Below are positions 42,955-54,145 of a DNA stretch of 64,000 nt, piece by piece. Position numbers and translations under genes: made by a program. How positions within the stretch are numbered: position 1 is the first letter of the stretch; each line of letters begins with the position of its first letter. Source of the stretch: Anodontia alba (taxonomy: Eukaryota > Mollusca > Bivalvia > Lucinida > Lucinidae); assembly GCA_964016985.1 (NCBI GenBank), contig OZ024833.1, forward strand, positions 57,301,463 through 57,365,462. The letters are read 5' to 3'. The notes below the pieces were generated by a model, which worked only from the letters and a program-made list of their open reading frames with translations, was not told where the DNA came from and searched no databases.

Positions 42955-43267
42955 AAAAGAAACTGACACATGATTGTTTGAGCGGGAGGAATAACATCAC
43001 ACAGGTAACTGTTTAAAGGGACCTTCTGAATTAAGACTATTATGACTGAAAGGTCGTTTTTCTGTGGAGGGGGTGAAAACAAGAATAGAATAGCATATTA
43101 TCTATAGGTTAAGTATTACTAGTTAAAATACGTTTTACTTTTAAAAAACTTCATTTTAAGGCAGGGCGAGTGAGATTTTCAGAACTTTCTTCACTTTTTC
43201 TTCATTTTTAGCATCTAAATAAAAAATTTAGACCATAAAGGTGAGTAAGTTTTGAGGGAATTTTACA
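42955..43267. repeat. DIRS right inverted terminal repeat
   Basis: Read backwards it matches 35610-35826: ACTGACACATGATTGTTTGA against TCAAATGATCACGTGTCAGT, then the CCTATAGATAATRTGCTATTCTATTC stretch, out to GGAATTTTACACC against GGTGTAAAATTCC. Confidence 0.75.
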
Positions 43268-43439
43268 CCTCTGATGGCCCTTTTTCATCTTCAAAAAAAT
43301 GTTTTCCTTTTGATATTTTTTGAAAAGATTAGTGTATTGGATTCATATTTTATATACAGGTATATACCCATAAAATATAGGTCACATTTGATTTAGGGTA
43401 AAATCTGCCAATAATTATGAGAGTTCTGGCCCTTCATAA
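43268..43439. repeat. Family K tandem array, right part (DIRS target)
   Basis: AGTGTATTGGATTCATATTT then TATACAGGTATATACCCATA and GATTTAGGGTAAAATCTGCC, the same monomer as 35405-35609. Confidence 0.6.
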
Positions 43440-44515
43440 GAGAAAGTAAGGGCTAGAGGCCAATTCTCTTGGGAGATATTGCCCTTTGTAAAAAATTTTC
43501 TTAATGCAGAAAAACGTTTGTGTGCACATTATCTCTTTAACCAATGACTAGAATTTGACCAAACTAGCACAGATACATCATCAGGATGGGGGGATGAAGT
43601 GATTAAATTTTGGTAACCTTGACTTTATTTTCAAGGTCACTTCATTATAAATACTCAAAAAGGAGCCCAAAGGATCCTTGTTAATGAAGTAAAAAAATTG
43701 GTGTGCACAATATCTCCTTAACCAATGGCTTGAATTTGACCGAACTAGCACAGATATATCATCAGGATGGGGCAAAGAAGTGATTAGATTTTGGTAACCT
43801 TGACCTTATTTTCAAGGTCACTACACTATAAATACTCATAAAAGCGAGCCTTGTTAATGCAGTAAAAAGTTTGTGTGCACATTATTTCTTTAACCAGTGG
43901 ATGGAATTTGACCAAACTAGCACAGATACATCATCAGGATGGGTGAAACAAGTGATTAGATTTTGGTGACCTTGATTTTATTTTCAAGGTCACCACATTA
44001 TAAATACTCAAAAAAGAGGCTTGTTAATGAAGTAAAAAGTTTGTGTGCACAATATCTCTTTAACCAATAGCTGGAAATAGACAGAACTAGCACAGATACA
44101 TCATAAGAATGGAGCAAAGAAGTGATAAGATTTCTGTGACCTTGACCTCATTTTCAAGGTCACTACACTATAAATACTCAAAAAAAGTGAGCCTTGTTAA
44201 TGCAGTAAAAAGTTTGTGTGCACATTATCTCTTTAACCAATGGCTGGAATTTGATCAAACTAGCACAGATACGTCATCAGTATGGGGGAAAGAAGTGATT
44301 AGATTTTGATGACCTTGATCTTATTTTCAAGGTCACTATATTATAAATACTCAAAAAGTGGGCCTTGTTAATGCAGTAAAAAGTTTGTGTACACACTATC
44401 TCATCAACCAATTGCTGCTTTTATTAGATTTTGGTGATCTTGACTATTTTCAAGGTCACGCCGGCGCTTTGAAACTAATTTTTGTTAGAAAAAGGTTTTA
44501 TGTTTTATACTGGTG
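43440..44515. mobile_element. Minisatellite family C array, six monomers of 170-181 bp
   Basis: CACAGATACATCATCAGGAT recurs at about 43571, 43752, 43924, 44094 and 44267. Each monomer holds ACCTTGACCTTATTTTCAAG then GTCAC, an inverted ACCTTGA/TCAAGGT pair. The ends of the element are not clear. Confidence 0.6.
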
Positions 44516-45539
44516 GTATTGAATAACCGCTGGTTATTAACAATTTTCATTTTCACTGTAATCCATGAGGTAGGTTCTCCCCCTTGCAGTCTGTGGCCTT
44601 ATTGATAGATACCAGCTTGCTAGAACTAGTCCAGTAAGCTTCTACTTGCACTGTAAAACATCTTAAATTAAAAAATTTTGACACTTACATATATATCAGT
44701 GTGAAATTTACAATAATAGTGATTGTGGGTGCTATAGCTACTTAAAAAATACTTATCCTAAAATTTGAATAATTCCATTCACCTACTTTATGATGTGTTA
44801 AGAAACTGCTGGATGAGTGGCAAACTGTAGACCCAGACCAAATGCTGCATTTTATGTCTGTTCTAAATCTTCAGTTTGCACGAGCATGTCTGTTGTCCGA
44901 AAATTTAGGGTGCACATGACAATTTTGGCACTTGATTATTTTATGGACAAACTGACATTTTTACCAGTGTGAATGAGGAGACCTGAGCCATCCTTGAGGT
45001 CCTGCATCAATGCAGTCTGTCCAGCAATTTTGATGTTAGCTTGCATAATATGGAGTCCTTTAGAGGACTTATTAAGCAGGAATATTTGGTGATAATTTCC
45101 AGATAAATTTTCTTATTTCTCCATAAAAGTATAATCATGTTATTAGAAGTATTTTGCCAAGGTGCTTCTAGTGAGTACTAAAAGTATATGTTTTCTGGAG
45201 AGCTGGAGAAAATTGTCTCAGATATATCATGAAATACTTCTAAACAAGTCCTCTGGTCCTTATTAAAAGTCTATAGTGGATACAAAGATTCTGAACAGAC
45301 TGGATATGTAGACTAGCTAGAGTACTTGCTCTTTGCATAAATTTATAAAATTAACAGGACAAATCACATGGAAGACTCAACTTGAAAGTTATGGACTTGA
45401 TGCCTGTACTGTTTGTTTTCCTGGCTTTGCTCTCTATGTATTAGACATCATAATCTTCACCAAGTATACTTGCTGGGAACATAGTTTTATGTGGAATTCT
45501 TTATTGCCTTAACTGATAAAAGCTCATGATGTTTTACAG
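44516..45539. other. Intronic stretch before exon e with two palindromes
   Basis: It holds P1 (44820-44880) and P2 (45112-45204) copies. No coding sequence is recognised. It ends with the acceptor TTTTACAG. Confidence 0.5.
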
Positions 45540-45727
45540 GACTGGCTCAGTCTGGTTCCTGGGGTTGTTTTGATGAGTTCAATAGAATTGAGTTGCCTGT
45601 ATTGTCAGTAGCTGCCCAGCAGATCTACATTGTACTTACTGCCAAGAAAGATCGCAAGAAAGATTTCATCTTTACTGATGGGGACGTGGTGGATCTCAAT
45701 CCTGAATTTGGTCTCTTTCTGACAATG
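45540..45727 (+). CDS. Axonemal dynein heavy chain (DNAH5/8-like), exon e: AAA1 Walker B
   Basis: The exon lies between TTTTACAG and ACAATG|GTAAGC. The first two bases complete the Gly codon begun in exon d. It encodes [20 protein letters not shown] (CFDEFNR is the Walker B of AAA1), [20 protein letters not shown] and [17 protein letters not shown]. Every invariant AAA1 residue I can identify is present. The phase is 0 at the 3' end, matching exon f (NPGYAGR). Confidence 0.96.
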
Positions 45728-46527
45728 GTAAGCATTTGTACAGATAGCTCTACTGAAAATACTAACAGTTTTCTTGATTCTACACGAAGGATTTTCACAA
45801 AACATGGTGTTTGCATTGATATTGTGGAGATTGGTTTGGGATTGCTATTAAAATGGGCAAATTTCATCAATTTTGGAAAGAGTTTTCTGCCCGTCTTACA
45901 AATGTCTGTATTGTTTCAGGACGATAACTTGAGTAAATAGATAACTCAGTAACTAGGTAACCATAAGGGATATTTTGATAAAACTTTATAGCAATGTGTA
46001 TGAATTCAAGTCGGCATTTCTTGTACAAAAATGATTATTCTCCCTGTCTTAGTTTCTGAGTTACTTCACTTTGATTAGGTTTTTGTTTTCATACTATCCT
46101 TGTGTGCGCCATAACTAAGTAACCATATGGACTATCTTAATGAAACTTTAAAATAATGTGTATGAGGTTAATACACTGTGTTGCTTACAAAAAAGATTAT
46201 TCTCCCTTTCTCAGTCTGAATTACATCGCTTTGATTCAATTTTTGACTGACCTTGTGCGTACCATAAGACAGTAACCATATGGAATATCTTGATGAAACT
46301 TTATAGCAATGTGAATGAGGTTAAGACGGTGTGTCACATACCAAAAGGTTTACTGGCCCTTTCTGAGTTTACAAGTTACTTCCCATTGATTATGTTTTTT
46401 TTTTTTTGTTTTTTTTATCACACTATCAACTAGGTAACCATATGGAATATCTTCATGAAACTTTATAGCAATGCATATGACGTCAAGACTGCCTGTCGCG
46501 TACAAAAAAGATTGCTCTTTCAATTTT

Positions 46528-48962
46528 AGCCCGCCTAAACAATGTTCATGGAGAGCTGTTGTTCTGCCCTAGGCATCCACGTTTGCGGTGGCATTGGCGT
46601 CGGTGTGCACAAATGTTAAAGTTTTCGTTCAAATTATTAAGACCTCATTATTTCCTAACCTTAACACCGATTTGATTCATCTTTAGTATGATGATACATT
46701 TGGTCCAAAATTTTGTGCTGTATAATCCCCACTACACTAAATTATGCCAAGGTCAAAGTCACAGACTTAGAATTTTCATGATAAAATTTTACGTCAAAGT
46801 TTTTAGGATCTCATTACTTCTACACTAAATGATGGATTTAGTTCCTTTTTGGTATCATGATGGATACTGGTCAGAATTTTTTATCAGCACCAACAGCACT
46901 CATGAACCTGACCTTGAGGTTGAGGTCACAGACTTAGAATTTAAATGTTAAAGTTTTTAAGACCTCATTATTTCCTAACCTGACCACAGATTTCTTTCAT
47001 CTTTGGTATGATGATAAATATTGGTCCAAAAGTTTGCACAGTTTCTACCCACCACCCTAGGTCATGTGAAAGTCAAGGTCACAGACTTAGAATTTTCATT
47101 TTGAAATTTTATGTCAAAGTTTTTAGGATCTCATTACTTCTAAACTACATAATGAATTTCGTTCCTATTTGGTATCATGATAGATACTGGTCCAAAGTTT
47201 TTATTAAAGTTTTTAATACTTATTTCCTAACCTTACCATGGATTTGATTCATCTTTGGTATGATGATACATATTGGTCCAAAATTTTGCCTAGTACCATC
47301 CTCACCCCCTTAGTTCTTGTTAAGGTCAAGGTCACAGTCATGTCAAAATTTTCATGTTAGACGTTTACATCAAAGTTTTTAGGTTCTAAACCAAGTGATG
47401 GATTTAATTTATATTTGGTATCATAATATATTTTGGTCCAAAGTTTTTATCAGTACCATTAGCTGTCATGGCCGTGACCTTGGGGTCGAGGTCACAGACT
47501 TTAAATGTTAAAGTTTTCGATTAATTTTTTAATTTTGCGCAGTACCTACCCACCACCCTAGGTCATGTGAAAGTCAAGGTCACAGACTTAGAATTTTTAT
47601 TTTGAAATTTTATGTCAAGCTTTTAGGATCTCATTACTTCTAAACTACATAATGAATTTAGTTCCTATTTGGTATCATGATAGGTACTGGTCCAAAGTTT
47701 TTATCAGCACCATCAGCACTCATGACCATGACCTTGAGGTCAAAGTCACAGACTTAGAATTTAAATGTTAAAGTTTTTGTTAAAGTTTTTAAGACTTATT
47801 TCCTAACCTTAACATGGATTTGATTCATCTTTGATATGATGATACATATTGGTCCAAAATTTTGCCCAGTACCATCCTCACTCCCCTAGTTCATGTTAAG
47901 GTCAAGGTCACAGTCATGTCAAAATTTTCATTTTAAAAGTTTACATCAAATTTTTAAGGTTCTAAACCAAACGATGGATTTGATTTATATTTGGTATCAT
48001 GATATATACTGGTCCAAAGTTTTTGTCAGCACCATTAGCTGTCATGGCCGTGACCTTAGGATCGAGGTCACAGACTTAGAATTCAAATGTTAAAGTTTTT
48101 GTTTAAGTTTTTAAAACCTCATTATTTCCTATCCTGATCATGGATTTCTTTCATCTTTGGTATGATGATACATGTTGGTCCAAAAGTTTGCGCAGTACCT
48201 ACCCACCAAACCCTAGGTCATGTGAACATCAGGGTTACAGACTTTTCATGTTGAAATTTTATGTCAAAGCTTTTAGGATCTTATTACTTCTAAACTACAT
48301 AATGAATTAAGTTCCTATTTGGTATCATGATAGATACTGGTCCAAAGATTTTAACAGCACTCATGACCATGACTTTGAGGTCGAGGTCACAGACTTAGAA
48401 TTTAAATGTTAAAGTTTTTGTTAAAGTTTTTAAGACTAATTTCCCTACCTTATCATGGATTTGATTCATCTTTGGTATGATGATACATATTGGTCCAAAA
48501 TTTTGCCCAGTACCATCCTCACTTAGTTCATGTTAAGGTCAAGGTCACAGTCATGTCAAAAAATTCATGTTAAAAATTTACATCAAAGTTTTTAGGTTCT
48601 AAACCAAATGATGGATTTAATTTATATTTGGTATCATGATATATACAGGTCCAAAGTTTTTATCAGCACCATTAGCTGTCATGGCTGTGACCTTGGGGTC
48701 GAGGTCACAGACTTAGAATTTTAAAAATATTAAAGTTTTTGTTTAAGTTTTTAAGACCTCATTATTTCCTAACCTTATCACCGAATTGATTCATCTTTGG
48801 TTTGATGAAAATTTTGCATAGTGCAATCCCCACTACCCCCCCCCCCCCCACACACACACACCCACCACCACCAAACCCAAGGTCATGTCAAAATCAAGGT
48901 GACAGAATTTCCAGAAACAAAATGTGCAATATCAGGGGAAGCTATCCAGTCTGGCGACAGGT
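46528..48962. mobile_element. Minisatellite-core element family F, compound array
   Basis: The 5' end AGCCCGCCTAAACAATGTTC then GGAGAGCTGTTGTTC and GGTGGCATTGGCGTCGGTGT resembles the family A 5' end. The core alternates related monomers (GATTCATCTTTGGTATGATG and GATTTAATTTATATTTGGTA types) in units of roughly 0.5-0.65 kb. Each carries GTCAAGGTCACAG or GACCTTGAGGTCGAGGTCAC. A C run at 48836-48850 and CAC repeats lie near the right end. No own 3' end is seen. Confidence 0.6.
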
Positions 48963-50468
48963 CTTTTTATACCCGTTTGAAAACCGGGACGTAATATGTT
49001 ATGCGATCAGGTGTCGGTCTGTCTGTCTGTCTGTAAACTTTTTTCTTTTTTGGCTACATCCTACATGAAACTGAAACTTGGTATATAGTTAGACCATGAT
49101 GTGGAGCAGTGCATATTGTTTCGTGGTTACAGTCCACCAAATATTAGCAGAGTTATGCCCCTTTGAAATTTCCTGTAAACTTTTCATTTCCAGTTAGCTC
49201 CTCCTACAGTTTACATCCGATCAGGCTGAAATTTTATTTATAGTTAGACCATGATGTGGAGCAGCACGTATTATTTAGAGGTTACAGTCCACCAAATATT
49301 AGCAGAGTTATGCCCCTTTGAAAATTTCTGTAAACTTTTTCTTTCCAGCTAACTCCTCCTACAGTACAGCCAATCAAGCTAAAACTTGATTTAAAGTTAG
49401 ACCATGATGTGGAGCAGTGCATATTGTATCGAGGTTACAGTCCACCAAATATTAGCAGAGTTTTTTGAAAATTTCTGTAAATATTTTGTTACCTGCTAAC
49501 TCCTCACATAGTTTACATTTGATCAAGCAGAAACTTGATAAATAATTTGACCATGATGTGGAGCAGGGCATATTGTCGGGTGGTGCGAAGGTGTCATGTA
49601 TCTTACGTCACTGAGGCGTACAACTGATATTGGCTTACAGTTGGGCAAGGCCTGCTGTCCTTGTAGCAGGTAAAGGTAGAGGGGGAATGTTTTTGTTTCT
49701 TCACTTTCATTCCTGTTCCTTTTTCTTCCTTGTCCCTCTCTTTCATCTCTTCTACTATCTCTTCTATCACTTTTCTCGCTTTCTCTGGGAGATGACACAA
49801 AATGACCCACAAGGGTTGACGTGTCGTTAAACGCCAACGCAGTCAAAGGGCATATTGTTTCAAGGTTACAGTCCATGAAATATTAGCAGAGTTATGTCCC
49901 TACAATTAGCATTTGATCAAGCTGAAACTTTGTAAATAGTTACTTGATGATGTAAAGCAGCACATATTATTTCGAGGTTACAGTACACCAAATATAGCAG
50001 AGTTAGGCCCTTTGAAAATTTTCGTAAACTTTTCGTTCCAGGCTAACTCCTCCTATAGTTTACATCCGATCAAGCTGAAAATTTGATTTTTAGTTAGACC
50101 ATGATGTGGAGCAGCACATATTTTATTGAGGTTACAGTCCACCAAATATTAGCAGAAATATGTCCCTTTAAAAATTTCTGTAAACTTTTCGTTTCCGGCT
50201 TACTCCTCCTATAGTTTACATCCAATCAAGCTGAAACTTTGCAAATAGTTACACCATGATGTGGAGCAGTGCATGTTGTTTCAAGGTTACAGTTTACCAA
50301 ATGTCAGCAGAGTAATGTCCCTTTGAAAATTTTGGTAATCTTTTGGTTTTCAATTAACTCCACTTACAGTTTACATCTGGAGCACTGAGTTATTCAGGAA
50401 TCAGCTTATGTGCTACATCTTATTTCTTGCCAAGGGTGTATGATGCCTCTGCTTGCGGAGCGCTTGTT
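48963..50468. mobile_element. Minisatellite-core element family G, copy with both ends
   Basis: The 5' end TTTTATACCCGTTTGAAAAC then CGGGACGTAA (CCCG...CGGG hairpin) is followed by (CTGT)n. Monomers of about 154 bp (GTTACAGTCCACCAAATATT at about 49126, 49281 and 49434) follow. The 3' end TGCTTGCGGAGCGCTTGTT has a GC-rich hairpin before CTTGTT. A SINE-2 with an 11-bp TSD sits inside (49577-49847). Confidence 0.65.
49577..49847 (+). mobile_element. SINE-2, plus-strand copy, 11-bp TSD
   Basis: It is flanked by GGGCATATTGT at 49566-49576 and 49848-49858. It begins CGGGTGGTGCGAAGG, runs through CAACTGATATTGGCTTACAG, a pyrimidine-rich middle, and TGACCCACAAGGGTTGACGT, and ends CGCAGTCAAA. It is the inverse of 4350-4626 and 20906-21176. 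Confidence 0.8.
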
Positions 50469-50601
50469 AATTTCTGAGTTACTTCCCTTTGATAAGTTTT
50501 TTTTTTTTTTAGCAATTTGTATGAGATCAAGACAGTGTGTTGCATGCAAAAATGATGGCTCTCCCCTTCTTATTTCTGAACCACTTACATTTGATTAGAT
50601 T

Positions 50602-50712
50602 TTTAGCTCACCTGAGCTATGCTCAGGATGAGCTATAGTGATCACTTTTTTGTCCATCTTCCATCCCTCAGTTAACACTTTCAAACGACAACTCCTCCTC
50701 CTTTATTTCCTT
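50602..50712. mobile_element. Family D 5' fragment
   Basis: TTTTTAGCTCACCTGAGCTA then GCTCAGGATGAGCTATAGTG and GTTAACACTTTCAAACGACA, as at 12644. The 3' part is missing. Confidence 0.6.
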
Positions 50713-52297
50713 CTTGTACATATGTGCAGAGTTGATTCTAGGGCACAGGATTGCGTGATTTCCTCACTTGTTAAGGCCTTGTCGCTAAATCTGCATCCCA
50801 AGTTGTAATATTTCTGTTCCTTCAATGCATATTTCAGTTTTATAAACTTCCGATTGTTGGCTTTGTCATTCATTAAATCTAGATGAAATTTGGTCTTTTA
50901 AGGACCATTTACGATGCAGGAAAGCCAGCTGAATGGATTATAATTAGTACCGAGAACATATACGTGAATTACATCAATTCACATAGCTATTAGGAGCTGT
51001 ACAAATATTAGGTGCTATTTGACCAATAAAATTAGCATAGCTTTACACTAAGTGACTTAGTGAGTGTATAGTAATAAAAGGAAACCTTTGGTGTAATCTG
51101 TTTTTGCGACTTATCATTATTTTACAAGTTTTGCAATTTTCTGAAGGCAAAAAACTTCCTGCACATGGGAAATGAGTTGGCGCATTTTCAGAGACGCAGC
51201 TTTAAAATTTAAAAATTTGTAGAAGCACTTCGGTATGTGTAATGGTGGTTGTTGCCATACGTGATCTGCACATGCATGAAGTGATCTATAAATAGATTGA
51301 AATAATGCTTCCGAAAAAAAAACAAAAAAACTGTATCTATTGGGTTAAATCAGTTACTTATTCTCAAAAGTGTTTGCAGCCACTCTAACCATAGGTACTG
51401 ACTTGCTTACTGGCACTAACTGACAATTAAGTGTAAATTGGATATTCAGTTATGACATCGCAAACGAGAATGCAAAAACCTTGAATTTGCTTCAAATATT
51501 TTAAGACCTTTAATTTGGCTGAAAAACCTATAAAAACCCTGTATTTTGATTAGAAAAAATTTATTTTTGACAATTCATTACTTATGGAAGGATGGACATA
51601 TAGGCAAACCAATAGATGGAATGACAAAAACTATATATACAGTAAATGTCCTATAATTTTGAAGACTTTATTCCATACTATTTTGGCCTGAATTTTGTTT
51701 TGTATGCACCTGTTGCTTAGAATTCTTGGAATGGAAATCCAAGCAGTCTGATCTTGGTCTCTACTGTTTGCATATGTCATTTTTTTCAGACACTTTGGTG
51801 TTCAATATTTTAGGACACTTACCGTACCCATAGCATACTATGTATGCCCGAGGTATAAAAGTTTTTTTTACCACAAAAGAGGTAAAGCATAAGCCAAACC
51901 CAGAATTGTGAGTTCACATGGATATTGTCCATCACAGCAGGTATTTTTGGAGAAACTGTAATCAAGGTGAAGAATTTGACCTTTTTTAGCTCTTTTATTT
52001 TGTTTAAAATTCACCCAAAAACCTATATTTGACCAAAAATAGCCTTTATAGACAATCTTTATTTTCAAAAGAGCTTGCTAGGGGGCCATTTTGTACATAT
52101 ATTTAAATCTTTTCAAAGACTGGGACTTTTCAGACTTTACTTCATCTTGGATAAAGTCGTAAGATGAAAAGTCCAATGGAATAAATAAAATAAAGTCGGT
52201 TTGTGTTTGTGTTGTCAACAGTACAAATATTAATTGAAGTATGTGAGGGAAATTACTCTTTCAGGAAAATGTGAGGGAATTTTAGAGTTCAGTTTTT
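50713..52297. other. Intronic stretch with one copy of a dispersed AACCTTTAATTTGG repeat
   Basis: No coding signal. 51480-52085 (GACCTTTAATTTGGCTGAAAA ... GAGCTTGCTAGGGGGCC) matches 57955-58400. A P1 half lies at 51746-51776. Confidence 0.5.
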
Positions 52298-53860
52298 AGC
52301 TCATCTGAGCATGAAGTGCTCATGTTGTACTGTTTTGATTGGTCAATGTCTATCATCTGTCGTGTATCATGTGGCATCAACAATTTGCTTTAAATAACAA
52401 CTCCACTTACACCTCTGCCAATGTCAATCAAACTTCACAGGAATATTGCCTAAGTGACTTGTAAATCAAAAATAGCTGATCAGAAATCCAAGATGGCCTC
52501 CATCTTGCAATTCTGTTTTGAACGTTTTTCTCTTGAAACAAAAGGTCAGTTGACAAGAAACTTAGTAGAAAGTATCTGACCACTTATAGATCAAAAATAG
52601 CTAAAATCATTCTGATTGGAAATCAAAGATTGCAGCCATCTTGAAAATTCATTTTAAACTTCTCCACCTGAATGGACAGACCAGTTAACTCGAAACTTGG
52701 TAGACAGTTTCAATGCCACATGTACATTCAAAACAGCTAAAATCATTTTGATTGTTAATCCAAGATGGCCACTTGTTAAATCAAAATGGCGGACATAGTG
52801 GCCATCTTGAAAATCTATTTTGAATTTCTTGTCCTGAACTGAAAGGCCAGTTGATTCAAAACTTGATTGGAAGTATCTGGTTACTTTTAGATAAAATAAT
52901 TCTGATCGGAAATTCAAGATGGCCAGAATGGCCACATCATGAAAATGTGTTTTGAACTTCTTCTCCTGAATGGAAAGGCCAATCGACTTGAAACTTGGGA
53001 GGAAGTATCAAAAACTAGCTGAAGTCTTTCCATCTAAAATCCAAGATGGCCCCCACAGCTGCCATCTTAAAATCTATTTCAAAATTGAATGGCAGCCATC
53101 TTGAAAATATATTTTGAACACCTTGTCCTGGACAGAAAGGCCTACTGACTCAAAACTTGGTAGAAAGTATCAGAGCGACATGTAGATAAAAAACAGCTAA
53201 AATCATTTCAATTAGAAATCCAAGATGGCTGCCTTCTTGAAAATCTATTTTGAACTTCTTGTCCTGAACAGAAAGGTCAATTGACATGAAACTTGATAGG
53301 AAGTATTTGGGTGACTTGTATGTAAGAAAAAAGCTAAAATTATGCTGATCTTAAATCAAAGATCAGCACTACAGCCGCCATCTTGAAAATCTATTTTGAG
53401 CTTCTTCTTAACCGAAGGGCAAACCAACTTCAAACTTCATTGGCAGTATCAAGGTGACTTGTTCAGATTACACGCCTGGGGAGAAAAATGGCCCTGCTCA
53501 AGGCATACATGCCATATCTCACACTGTGAGATAAAATCTCACAGAATTTGGCCCATCTGGAAGGCAATTCCCATAAAAAAATCAAATCACAGAATTTTCA
53601 GACCATTTCACAACAGGATTTATGAAGAAATAAACATAAATCTCACACTGTTGTGGTGTTCACAAGCTTTTTATATGAAAAAAAAAGACTTTAGATTATA
53701 TTGGGGGAGGTCCAAGGTGATGTTTAGGAAAATCTCACAGAATTTTGTAGAACCTCCCTTACAATTTTGCCTTATCTCACAGATTTTAGTCCACAGCTTA
53801 TGGCATGTATGCCAAGGGATACTCAGGTATGCGGTATAGGGCCATCTTGGCCCTTTTGTT
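52298..53860. mobile_element. Family D-prime element with CCAAGATGGC monomers
   Basis: The 5' end AGCTCATCTGAGCATGAAGTG starts an array whose monomers hold CTTGGTAGGAAGTATC-like text, ATCAAAAATAGCTAAAATCA and AATCCAAGATGGCCGCCATCTTG-type palindromes. The 3' end is ACTCAGGTATGCGG then AGGGCCATCTTGGCCCTTTTGTT, a GGGCCA/TGGCCC hairpin before TTTTGTT. A MITE (53502-53816) lies just before the 3' end. Same-type 5' part at 58998-59517. Confidence 0.65.
53502..53816. mobile_element. MITE-like element with GCATACATGCCATA inverted ends, copy 1
   Basis: It starts GGCATACATGCCATATCTCA and ends ACAGCTTATGGCATGTATGCC, inverse ends of about 15 bp. The body contains GAATTTGGCCCATCTGGAAG and ATCTCACAGAATTTT. 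It is about 315 bp with no coding capacity. The second copy at 56433-56960 has TCATACATGCCATA ends. Confidence 0.7.
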
Positions 53861-54145
53861 TAAATACAGAATTGCTTCTATTTCTTAGGCTACTGGAATA
53901 TATTCTATATGATATGTGTGGCGCAAACATTGGCTGAGAGAAAGGCAAAAATTGACCATTTGTCGCAGAATTTTTTGGTGAACCGGTTTCCTTTTTCAAA
54001 ATGGTGTCAGAACCCTCCTATTTGCAAATGGCAAAATCCATGATCACAATACATCTACAGGTTTAGAGTTTGATAGATTTCTGTTAAGTATATAATGGTC
54101 TTATATTTGTCTGCTATTCTTTAATAAATTGTTTTCATTGTACAG

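Larger units (their letters stand above)
35610..43267 (+). mobile_element. DIRS-1-like tyrosine-recombinase retrotransposon, decayed
   Basis: The order is gag-like region (36018-38277), reverse transcriptase (38300-39200), RNase H plus a conserved DIRS downstream domain (39395-40200) and tyrosine recombinase (40216-41292). Inverted terminal repeats bound it: 35610-35826 and 42955-43267 share, in opposite orientation, segments such as AGTTACCTGTGTGACGTAAT, GAAGGTCCCTTTAAACAG and ATTAACCTATAGATAATGTG. An internal copy of the terminal segment at 42800-42839 fits the internal complementary region used by DIRS elements to template circle closure. No integrase, LTR or TSD is seen. Both flanks are family K monomers. 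Several frameshifts and altered catalytic residues mark it as inactive. Confidence 0.85.
45925..50600. mobile_element. Minisatellite-core family H, split by families F and G
   Basis: Left part 45925-46527: 153-162 bp monomers (GTAACCATATGGAATATCTT, CTTTATAGCAATGTGTATGA). Right part 50469-50600 resumes in mid-monomer (AATTTCTGAGTTACTTCCCT). The join restores CTTTCAATTT/CTGAGTTAC, so the intervening 3.9 kb (F then G) entered at a T-rich site. Confidence 0.55.
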
